From an uncultured Oscillospiraceae bacterium (lineage in GTDB: Bacteria; Bacillota; Clostridia; Oscillospirales; Oscillospiraceae), in the NCBI GenBank assembly GCA_900754965.1, contig CAAEEO010000020.1:1-64000 (forward strand): DNA of 64,000 nucleotides, read 5' to 3'. Shown here piece after piece: positions 9,281-17,300 of this stretch; positions within the stretch are counted from its first letter, which is position 1; every line of letters starts with the position of its first letter. A program made the position numbers and the translations under genes. The notes under the pieces were generated by a model that searched no databases, was not told the DNA's origin, and worked only from the letters and a program-made list of their open reading frames with translations.

Positions 9281-9517
9281 TTATGGTGCCGGTGTCTCTT
9301 CCGATTCTTCTCCCGGAACGGGGCTTGGTTCCAAAACCATGGTCCAGGTAGGGCCATCTGTGGGAATCACAGGCGTTTCCTGCACATGCTCCTGTTCCGT
9401 CTGCTGATATTCCATAGAGCGAGATCCCACCACCAACGCCAGAACCGCCAACAGAATCGCAAGCAGAACGCCATACAGCGTGACCTTTGCCCGCTGTCCC
9501 AGATGTTTCCAAGACAT
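9281..9517 (-). CDS. Small single-pass membrane protein, unknown function
   Basis: This 78-residue protein has a positively charged N-terminus (MSWKHLGQRAK), one membrane segment at about residues 12-34 (VTLYGVLLAILLAVLALVV) and an acidic, Pro/Glu/Thr-rich outside tail ending EESEETPAP. AGGAGG lies seven bases upstream of the ATG. It has its own strong promoter inside the last codons of sigK and is followed by the rimP leader hairpin. I recognise no family. Confidence 0.65.
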   Translation of the reverse strand: MSWKHLGQRAKVTLYGVLLAILLAVLALVVGSRSMEYQQTEQEHVQETPVIPTDGPTWTMVLEPSPVPGEESEETPAP

Positions 9518-9549
9518 GATCCGTCCTCCTTTTGTCTCTGGTGGTATGG

Positions 9550-9578
9550 ATTATATCACAGGATTCACAGTTCGTCAA
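9550..9578 (-). promoter_or_regulatory. Near-consensus sigma-A promoter inside the sigK 3' exon
   Basis: TTGACG and TATAAT are separated by 17 bp on the minus strand. The -35 overlaps the last sigK codons and the -10 lies just after its stop. It should drive the 78-residue membrane protein independently of sigK. Confidence 0.7.
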
Positions 9579-9619
9579 AGCATTGGTTCAGTTTCTCCAG
9601 CGCCCGCTTTTCAATGCGG
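9565..9619 (-). CDS. sigK: sigK 3' exon (C-terminal end of sigma-K, separated by the intervening element)
   Basis: Read from the recombination core, this segment encodes (S)RIEKRALEKLNQCFDEL and a TGA stop at 9565-9567. That is the end of region 4.2 of sporulation sigma factors (compare the SRSYVSRIEKRAL block of SigK/SigE). It has no start codon or ribosome binding site. Joined at the core to the 5' part at 18361-18995 it gives 690 nt, in frame, coding for 229 residues. The joining point is defined by the 8-bp core shared with the far end of the element. Confidence 0.88.
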
Positions 9620-9654
9620 GATACATAGCGACACGCCTATTGTAAACGATACCC
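9620..9654. other. Attachment site at the 3'-exon end: core plus inner arm
   Basis: Core GATACATA at 9620-9627 is followed inward by a 27-bp arm (9628-9654) ending TGTAAACGATACCC. This arm is an imperfect inverted copy of the arm at 18334-18360 (22 of 27 positions match). Together they would form the attP of the excised circle. Confidence 0.8.
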
Positions 9655-9655
9655 T

Positions 9656-11233
9656 TTAAGAAATCGCCTCCAGCTCATGGAAGCGGAATTTGATGATGAT
9701 CTCTTTTTCCTCGGTCAGCTCCACCCGTTCGATGAGGCTGACCAGCAGCTCCCGGCTGGTGAGAGCTGAATCCAGAAACTGTTTTACCAGTGCCCTGGCT
9801 TTTTCTTCGGTGTTCACCGGCTGCTTTGCCTGCTCCTGCAATCTCTTTAGCCGATCTTCCAAAACCGTGCGGTCCATCTTGACCTTCTGATAGATACGCT
9901 GGAAGTCCTCTTCCGAGAGCAGTCCGCTCAGCCGATCCATATACATCTGATCCAGATTGGTGGTCAGAGCGGTGATTTTGGATTGCAGCGCCTGTATCTC
10001 GGTTTCACAGCTGGCCGCCTTGCTGGCGTTCTCCACAGCTTCTTTCGCAATCGGGCACAGCTTATCGGGATGCAGATAGGCCCGGCAGACTTCCCACACC
10101 TTGGCGAATACCGCTTCATTCACCGTTTCTTCTTTAATGGAATGACAGGTGCAGACGCCCGCCTTGGTGAATCGCTGATAGGTTCGGCAGACAAAGAACA
10201 GGCGATCCTCCCCGGCGGCATTCTTGCGGTTGATCACAGCCATAGGGTAGCCGCACTCATGGCAGAAAATCAGCCCCTTCAAGAGAAAGTCATAGGTCCG
10301 GCTTCGGGTATGCTTGCGGCTGTTTACCAGCATCTGTACCTTTTGAAAAGTTTCCGGGTCAATAATCGGCTCATGGGTTCCTTCCACCACCACCCAGTTT
10401 TCCGGCGACTGCCGCAGGCACTTCTGGGATTTGTAGCTGATCTTTACACTGCGTCCCTGCACCATATTGCCGATGTAGGTCTCATTTTTCAGCATTTCGG
10501 AGACCCGTTCACTGCTCCATAAGCCGGTGTAAGGACCGGGATTTCCGACTTTCCACCCGCAGTAGGTAGCTGGGGTGGGAACACCTTCTTCATTGAGCGT
10601 GGTCGCAATTTTCCGACAGCTCATACCAGAGAGGGCAAGGGTGAAGATCCGCCGCACCACCGGAGCCACTTCCTCGTCAATGACGATTTTGTTTTTCTCG
10701 GTGGGGTGCATCTTGTAGCCGTACATGGGCTTGCCGCCGATGAACTGCCCCTTCCGCTGTTTATCCCGCTTGACACTCTTGATTTTTTTAGAAATATCCT
10801 TCGCGTACATATCGTTCATGATGGCACGGAATGGGGTGATGTCGTTGGCAGTGGAGTCCACGCCGGTGTCGATGCCGTCCAGCAGAGAGATATACCGTAC
10901 CCGGTGCTCCGGGAAGTACCGCTCCATGTAGTGACCGGTCATAATATAATCACGACCCAAACGGGAAAGGTCTTTGGTGATGACCATATTGACCTTTTTG
11001 CTTTCAATGTCACCAATCATCCGCTGGAAACTGGGACGGTCGAAGTTCGTCCCGCTAAATCCGTCATCCACATAGGTGTCATAGACACTCAGCCGGTGCT
11101 GCTGAACAAACTCCCGCAGCAGAGATTCCTGGTTTTGAACACTCTGGGATGGGCCTTCGTTTTCATCCTCCTTTGATAGTCTGATGTATAAAGCCACATG
11201 GTAATCCATGGGGTTGCTTATCTCTAAGTACAT
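9656..11233 (-). CDS. Large serine recombinase (SpoIVCA/SpoIVCA-like site-specific recombinase)
   Basis: The 525-residue protein starts with a resolvase domain. The catalytic serine is S20 in LYIRLSKEDE, with DDGFSGTNFDRPSFQRM and TKDLSRLGRDY carrying active-site arginines. A Recombinase domain follows (YGYKMHPTEKNKIVIDEE...RKIATTLNEEG), then a zinc ribbon at about 320-365 (CHECG, later C, CTC) and a long coiled-coil segment (ETEIQALQSKITALTTNLDQ). All parts look intact. Its stop lies 2 bp from the inner arm of the attachment site, as expected for an integrase reading toward its att site. GGGAGG precedes the ATG. Predicted job: excise the element to rebuild sigK in the mother cell. Confidence 0.9.
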   Translation of the reverse strand: MYLEISNPMDYHVALYIRLSKEDENEGPSQSVQNQESLLREFVQQHRLSVYDTYVDDGFSGTNFDRPSFQRMIGDIESKKVNMVITKDLSRLGRDYIMTGHYMERYFPEHRVRYISLLDGIDTGVDSTANDITPFRAIMNDMYAKDISKKIKSVKRDKQRKGQFIGGKPMYGYKMHPTEKNKIVIDEEVAPVVRRIFTLALSGMSCRKIATTLNEEGVPTPATYCGWKVGNPGPYTGLWSSERVSEMLKNETYIGNMVQGRSVKISYKSQKCLRQSPENWVVVEGTHEPIIDPETFQKVQMLVNSRKHTRSRTYDFLLKGLIFCHECGYPMAVINRKNAAGEDRLFFVCRTYQRFTKAGVCTCHSIKEETVNEAVFAKVWEVCRAYLHPDKLCPIAKEAVENASKAASCETEIQALQSKITALTTNLDQMYMDRLSGLLSEEDFQRIYQKVKMDRTVLEDRLKRLQEQAKQPVNTEEKARALVKQFLDSALTSRELLVSLIERVELTEEKEIIIKFRFHELEAIS

Positions 11234-11260
11234 GATTTACCTCCCGAGATAAGCGGCCAT

Positions 11261-11407
11261 TCATCGCTTACATTGTACAATGGGATGCTCCATCGCAGCA
11301 AGGATACGGCCAAGATAAAGCCGAAAAGATTCTTCCAAAATTTCAGAGATACTCTTTTCGGTATTGCTGTAAGTACACTGCACAACAGGCAAGGCTCTTT
11401 TTTTCAT
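11261..11407 (-). CDS. 48-residue protein upstream of the recombinase; candidate recombination directionality factor
   Basis: The chosen ATG at 11407 has GGAGG eight bases upstream and gives MKKRALPVVQCTYSNTEKSI at the start. The rest is mostly helical (SEILEESFRLYLGRILAAM). It lies 27 bp upstream of the recombinase on the same strand, so the two should be co-transcribed. Small skin-encoded directionality factors are known to be needed for sigK-element excision in Clostridioides difficile. The assignment here rests only on size and position. A longer reading frame to 11503 lacks its own binding site. Confidence 0.55.
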   Translation of the reverse strand: MKKRALPVVQCTYSNTEKSISEILEESFRLYLGRILAAMEHPIVQCKR

Positions 11408-11428
11408 ACGTTTTCCCTCCTTTTGTTC

Positions 11429-11436
11429 ATCGTATG
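11429..11436 (-). promoter_or_regulatory. Sigma-E-like -10 motif upstream of the recombinase pair
   Basis: CATACGAT on the minus strand resembles the sigma-E -10 consensus CATACAAT. It sits 22 bp before the 48-residue ORF and just ahead of its ribosome binding site. The -35 ATA element is not evident, so support is weak. Confidence 0.25.
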
Positions 11437-11470
11437 TAGGGAACCGTTTCTTCTTGCCTGTCCTTCTGGA

Positions 11471-11504
11471 AAAGAAAAGTGACCTGCTTTTTAGGCAAGT
11501 CACT
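11471..11504 (-). terminator. Intrinsic terminator after the ImmA-like gene
   Basis: AGTGAC-TTGC and GCAG-GTCACT pair with one mismatch around a 7-nt loop, followed on the minus strand by TTTCTTT. It overlaps the stop of the ImmA-like gene and separates it from the recombinase pair. Confidence 0.6.
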
Positions 11505-11826
11505 CAGCGGTTTTTGATTTATATGTGAAATAGGATCGAAATATTGTTTTGTCCGTTTTTGGAACCATAGTGAATGGATCGGCCGAGATAAGTTCTGGCT
11601 CGATCAGCAAACTCATGGCAAAACAGTGTGCAAAGAATTCTTTTCTGTCCACACCATTCAGATCAAGATGAAGCAAAGCAGAAACAACCTGAAAGTCATC
11701 CGGTTGTACTTCCATCGTACCGGTCAGCGCCAGATTGATCATGTGTCCGATTTCATGGAGTAGGATGCTTTGCGGAGTAGCTGAAAGATCTTTGTGCGGG
11801 ACTAGCAGATAAATATCCGCCTGCAT
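11500..11826 (-). CDS. ImmA/IrrE-like metallopeptidase fragment, start uncertain
   Basis: The 108-residue frame has a zinc-protease motif HEIGH within ILLHEIGHMINLAL and a later EFFAHCFAMSLLIEPEL, which resembles the third-ligand helix of ImmA/IrrE proteins. These peptidases cleave repressors of mobile elements. The frame stays open upstream to 11982 without any ATG, GTG or TTG start, adding about 50 codons (including CCFS-like and FLLPATHK-like stretches). Either translation begins at the internal ATG at 11826 or the real N-terminus has been lost. It lies just behind the broken tyrosine recombinase. Confidence 0.5.
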   Translation of the reverse strand: MQADIYLLVPHKDLSATPQSILLHEIGHMINLALTGTMEVQPDDFQVVSALLHLDLNGVDRKEFFAHCFAMSLLIEPELISADPFTMVPKTDKTIFRSYFTYKSKTAE

Positions 11827-11990
11827 CTTGCCGTCTGCTCTCTGATAACAGCGACAAAAGGAATCCTCTGTTTTATGGGTTGCGGGGAGCAGAAAGATCA
11901 GCGTGTGGTGTTCTTTCCAAATGTACCGTGAGAAACAATAAACTCGTTCTGCTACTCGAATAACCGTTTGGGCATCTTCTGATTAGGAAA

Positions 11991-13162
11991 CTAGAAAGAT
12001 TCATAAAACTCTTTTTGAAAATTCTGAGCACACTCTTTTCGGCAGGAGTCGATGACATGACCATATCGCTCGGTAATCATTTCTGCCTGGGCGTGTCCGG
12101 AATCTCCTTGCACCGCCTTGATATTTCCGCCGGTCAGAATCAGCTTATATGTGATGCTGCTGTGACGCAGGCTGTGAAAGGTTACTTTGGGAAGGTCTAA
12201 TGTAAGAAGCTGCTTTTCCAGCATTCTGGGGAGTGTTTCTTCCTGCAACGGTCTGCCCGAAGAGTATCGGAGGATCAGATCCGGCACATTCTTCCCACAA
12301 GGAGTCTGTGCCTTTTTCCCGTCCCGAAACAGATCGATCACATGGGACGGCAGGTACACCGTGCGGATACTGGATCGGGTTTTGGGCCGTTTCAAGACAA
12401 TCACCGTCCGCCCCTCATCAAACACAGCTGGAAATTGATAGAGAATGTCATCCTGGTCTAATGCCTGAATCGCGTCCTTCCGCACTCGTTTCAGCGTTTT
12501 ATTAATGCGAATCGAGCCGCTTTTGAAATCTACATCACTCCATGTCAAAGCCAGCTCTCTCCTTTTCGCAGAGAGCTGGCAAAGGCAATATGAACTGCTA
12601 TACCAAGCAGAGAAAATCCGCAGTCTTGCAATAAGCGCTTGATCTCTTCGTTGGACAACATTTCCATCGTACAGGGAAATGATTTTGGAAACGTGGCCTT
12701 GTGAAATGGGTTGCGGTCCGTATATTCCCAAAATACCGCTTGCTCAAATGTACTGTGCAGCAATTTATGGATAGCGGTCAGCGTTTGCGATGTCAAGTTC
12801 TGCTGATAGCGCATCCTGCTGTACAGCGTTGCAATGATTTTCGGACTGAATTCTGTCAGCCGCATCTCCCCCAAAAAGGGGAGAATGTGATTTTCCATCA
12901 GCGCCACATAGTTGGTGTAAGTAGAATAGGACCAGTGGGACTGTCCATAAAGTGCCACATACTCCCGGAGAAGATCTGCGAGTGTTTCTGCATGACTTTG
13001 CAGGTTCTCTTTCTGTTTTGCTTGTATGAGTTCGATCTGTTCCTTCCGCTGTAGTGCCGTTTCGTAGGAATGATAGGTCTCCCACTTCTGCTTTTTCCCG
13101 CATTCTGTGCATGTGGTGTAAACCACGCTGAATCTTTTGTTTCGTTGGACGATGGATGCCAT
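11991..13162 (-). pseudogene. Tyrosine recombinase/integrase, inactivated by a 2-bp frameshift
   Basis: The N-terminal frame starts at 13162 (MASIVQRNKRFSVVY, GGAGG upstream). It carries an N-terminal zinc-finger-like strand set (C-x2-C), a SAM-like core-binding domain (YTNYVALMENHILPFLG) and the first catalytic Arg in SSLRKGE, then runs into a stop near 12545. The other frame continues with ALTWSDVDF, HSLRHSS (HxxR) and ERYGH (Tyr) to 11991. All catalytic residues exist across the two frames. Removing one AG from GAGAGAG at 12555-12561 restores a single integrase of about 390 residues. It is likely a relic of an older integrative element. Confidence 0.8.
12550..12580. repeat. Perfect 11-bp inverted repeat at the integrase frameshift
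   Basis: GCCAGCTCTCT (12550-12560) and AGAGAGCTGGC (12570-12580) flank a 9-nt loop. The extra AG of the frameshift is what makes the two arms identical. Confidence 0.8.
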
Positions 13163-13246
13163 AATAAATTCCTCCTTTTCGAAATTTATCATAGCAATTC
13201 TGTGTATCAAGGCAGGAAACATCACTCAAAGAAAAATGTATTTTGA

Positions 13247-13275
13247 TTGATGAAATGAGCGATGTATGATATAAT
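13247..13275 (+). promoter_or_regulatory. Predicted sigma-A promoter upstream of the Fic gene
   Basis: TTGATG and a perfect TATAAT are 17 bp apart. It points toward the Fic pseudogene and, through it, the STAND NTPase gene. Confidence 0.6.
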
Positions 13276-13345
13276 AGCAATTAAGATCGACCCGGCGAGG
13301 TGCTTGCATAAGAAATAAAAACCTCCTCTTGAAATTACCAATCAA

Positions 13346-14290
13346 ATGATCAGCTATGTGGCAGAGATTGCGGAACTGGTAGGAAAACTATCAGCGGTAT
13401 CCTCCCTTTCTGCCAATCCCATCCTACGGCGCAGCAACCGGATCAGAACCATCCACAGTTCTCTGGACATTGAACAGAACACCCTTTCCTTGGAGCATGT
13501 AACTGCTGTATCGAACGGCAAGCATGTCCTGACACCGCCCAAGGATATTGCCGAAGTCAAGAACGCCTATGAGATTTATGAGCGGCTGGATGAACTTGAT
13601 CCCTATTCGGTGGATGACCTGCTGACGGCCCATGGCAATATGACACGGGGATTGGTAGAAGAATCCGGCATGTTTCGCACCCGTCCTGTGGACGTGGTAG
13701 ACAGCGAAGGACATGTCCTGCATTTTGGCACGTTTCCACAGCATGTCCCCGATCTGGTCATGGAGTTGCTGGACTGAACAAAGACCAGTGAAGTTCATAT
13801 GCTGATCCGCAGCTGTGTGTTCCACTATGAACTGGAACTGATTCACCCTTTCGCTGATGGAAATGGGCGTGTGGGGCGACTGTGGCATACACTGCTGCTC
13901 TCCAAGTGGAATTCAGCGTTTGCCTGGCTCCCGGTAGAGTCCATCATCCACAACCGCCAGAAGGAGTATTATGCAGCCATCAATGCCTCCAATGACGCGG
14001 GAGAGTCTACGGTATTTATCGAGTTCATGCTCTCAGCTATCAAAGCACCGCTCATGGAAACAATCGGTTTGAGCGATACAATGAGCGATGGGAAGATGGA
14101 TAAGTTAACCCTTCGCTGGAAGAAAATTGAGGAGTATCTCAAAACCCACGACTATATCATGAATGCCGATGTGCGGGAACTGTGTGGGGTATCGGCAGCA
14201 ACAGCGAATCGCATTCTTGCTCATTTTGCAGCAGGTGACAAATTGGTCAAATGCCGAGTCAATGGGCATTGGGGATATCAAATATTATGA
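13346..14290 (+). pseudogene. Fic-family protein (AMPylase-like) with internal nonsense codon
   Basis: The N-terminal part has SSLDIEQNTLSL, the inhibitory-helix-like motif of Fic proteins. After an in-frame TGA at 13775-13777 the same frame continues with the complete catalytic motif HPFADGNGRVGR (from 13844) and a C-terminal winged-helix-like end (VRELCGVSAATANRIL). The residue before TKTSEVHML is normally Trp in relatives, so TGG to TGA is the likely change. The start is also poor: the open frame carries KPPLEITNQ before the first ATG and no ribosome binding site precedes it. Fic proteins modify targets with AMP and often sit on mobile elements. Confidence 0.75.
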
Positions 14291-14363
14291 TACCAGAAAC
14301 TTTTACCACGATTATTTACCTTACTAAGACTATATAGTGTGATTATATTAGTGGAGGATGCTG

Positions 14364-17300
14364 ATGTCGAAATTAACCGATATTAAAAATCGAATTGATC
14401 AAATGGACGGAGGCGCTTTCCAAAACCTTTGTGATGCCTACTTGAGCTATAAAGGATATAAAAATGTTTATTCCTTGGGGATGCGCACAGGAACAGATAA
14501 AACAGCCAAAGGAAATCCTGATACTTATTTTTTGACGGCAGAAAATAAGTATGTCTTTGTGATGTATACAACACAAAAAACGGATTTCTTAAAGAAAGCG
14601 ATTGAGGACATTGACAAATGCTTTGATTCTCAAAAGACTGGTGTTTCTGCGGAAGATATTGTGGAGATCATATATTGCCATACATATGGCCGCTTAGGAC
14701 CTGGCGATGATCAGTACCTTAGACAGTACTGTGAGGAGTATGGCGCCGTACTGACATTAATTGGCTTGGATCAATTGGGAAATGATATCTTCCGTGAGTG
14801 CCCAATTTTAGCCCGCGATTTTTTTGGAATCAGTATTGACTCAGGTCAAATTCTGCCAATGGACATGTTTGTGGCAAAGCATGATGCAAACAGAATGTCC
14901 GCTCCGCTGGGAACAGAATTCCTTTTTCGAGAAAAGGAGTTGGAAAAAGCAAAGACTGCTTTACATGATAACGATGTCTTGCTGATTGCTGGGCCTGCCG
15001 GTGTTGGAAAGACCAGATTTGCGCTGGAATTATGCCGGCAATTAGCATTGGAAAACGGTTACACTGTGTTTGTCATAAAAAACAACAACTTGCAGCTGTA
15101 TGAGGATCTGGTATCTGCAGTTGAAGAAGGAAAAGATTACCTGGTGTTTGTTGATGATGCAAATGAGCTTTCTGGATTAAACCATGTACTGGAGTATCTT
15201 CCCAAAGCAGCGATAGTATCACGGCATATTTCAAAATTGATCCTGACCGTACGCGATTATGCCCGCAAACAAGTGATGCAAAGTGTTATGGAGGTTATTC
15301 AACCAGAAACAATTAAAATCTCGACATTTAGTGACGATGATATCCGTAAACTTATGGAAACATGCTACGGAATTACAAATCGAGTTTACACGGACCGCAT
15401 TGTGGCTATTGCAGAAGGGAATGCGCGCCTAGCTATGCTTGCTGGAAAGCTTGCAGCAGATTCCGAAAGCCTTGCAGCAATTCAGGATGCGTCAGGTCTC
15501 TATCATAACTATTATAGCAAGCAGCTAAATGCCCTCGTTGAAAGTGATACGGGAGTGAGCTCGGCTGGAATCATTGCATTTGTTCAAGCAATCCATCAAA
15601 AGCATCTCGAAAAGCTTGCCCCAATTTTTGAGGTTGCGGGAATAAGTGCCAGTGATTTTACATCGGATCTGAAATTGCTCCACAGAGCGGAAATCGTAGA
15701 TTTGTGTAATGACGAGGCGGCAAGAATTTCAGATCAAAGCTTCAGTAACTTTTTGATCAAGTATGTTTTTATCGAGAAAAAGATTATTCCCCTCAGCACA
15801 ATGATTGAAACATGCTTTCAGATAAACCAAAGCAGAACGATTGAGGCTTGCAATATCCTCTTAAATGTCTTCTCGGACCAAGGTGTAAGAGAATATGTTG
15901 AAACCCAAATTAACCTTGTGTGGGACAAGTTGGAAAGTGATATTGGAAAGTTTCTCCCATTTTTCAAAGCCTTTCATATGGTGCGCCCAACACAAACTCT
16001 TTTGTTGCTGCAGGAGTATATTGAACAAGAGTCATACCATCCATTTGATGCGAGAACATTGCCATTTAAAGATGACCAACAGAGCAAGAGTGTTTCGGAT
16101 GATATTCTCCAAATTCTGGGGAGCTTTGGAGACCATCCTGAACTGCCAAGTGCGTTGGATCTGCTATTACTGTATTATAAAAAACGCCCGGATTTGTTCG
16201 AACAATTTTACAGCATATATGCCCAACAGTTTGAAGTTAATTTGGACTCCCCTCACCTTGGATATTTTACGCAGAGCGCGGTAGCCAAAAACCTCTGCGA
16301 AACGGTCAATACGACCCCGGAAGATGCAAACCTATTAACTTTATTCGTTTGGGTTGCGAGCCATTTCTTAAAGCTTGATGTTTCGAAGGCGGAGGGTGGC
16401 CGGCACAATACCGTGTCGATTTACACACTGACAATTCCACCAGATCCGCCTGTTTTGGAATACCGAAAAATGCTTTGGTCACAACTCTATCAAATCTATC
16501 AGCGCGGAGATGAACAGGCTGAGATTGAGCAAATCCTATATAAGTACGGTATGCCTCATTATGGTGTCGATAAAGGTTTGGATGTGGTGAGGGCCGAGTT
16601 TGAAGAAGTACTAAAATTTTTCTCCCTATTCCGGCCAGAAAACTTGTTCCACTGCGTAATCGCGGCACGCATTAAACAAGTTGCAAAGCACATTGAATAT
16701 TGTGCGCTGGATATACTAGCCCCATTTCTTAACTCGGAAAAGTATAGGATCTATTCTGCTCTTGCGTCCCATTTCGCTGAAGACTATTCGGAGGGATATG
16801 AGAAAAGGGTACAGCGACATAAGGAAAGAGTTTGTAGACTTGTGGAGGGATATACACCTCAGGATATAGACCGTTTGATCCAAGTGTGTTTGGAGAGCTC
16901 CCAGACTTTCGATAAAGAAGAGAGAGAATTAGGTGCAGGGCTTGGATATGTGTTTGAAGCACTTCAGGATCAGCAACAACTGTACCTATATTTGGCAGAT
17001 GCCTACATGAGGGCGGACACTCCGTATCAGATATATGCTGGACAGATCTTAGAGAGACTATTTGAGATCAGACCTGCGTTAGAAGTAAAGAAATTTATTA
17101 CCCAATATAGGTATAACCAGCAAAATGTATGGCTGTGGTTCTTTTTCTCATTAATGCCCGAACAACAAGTTTCCGCACACTGGGCAGCAGAGCTGTTGCA
17201 GTATTTGGACACACCGGATGTAGAGGTGAAGACATCGCCCTATCGAATGATAGATTCCTTGCGCAAATACGAGAGCGTGGAGCCTAAAATAATAGTGAAA

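Noticed and set aside
12545..12585. Programmed frameshift in the tyrosine recombinase
   Set aside because: There is no slippery heptamer such as X-XXY-YYZ; an AG-repeat expansion in a dyad explains it better.
13775..13777. Selenocysteine at the in-frame TGA of the Fic gene
   Set aside because: The aligned residue in relatives is Trp, no suitable hairpin follows, and the start region is also degenerate; a nonsense mutation is simpler.
14358..14363. Start of the STAND NTPase at the first ATG
   Set aside because: It is one base after GGAGG; the second ATG at 14364 has normal spacing.
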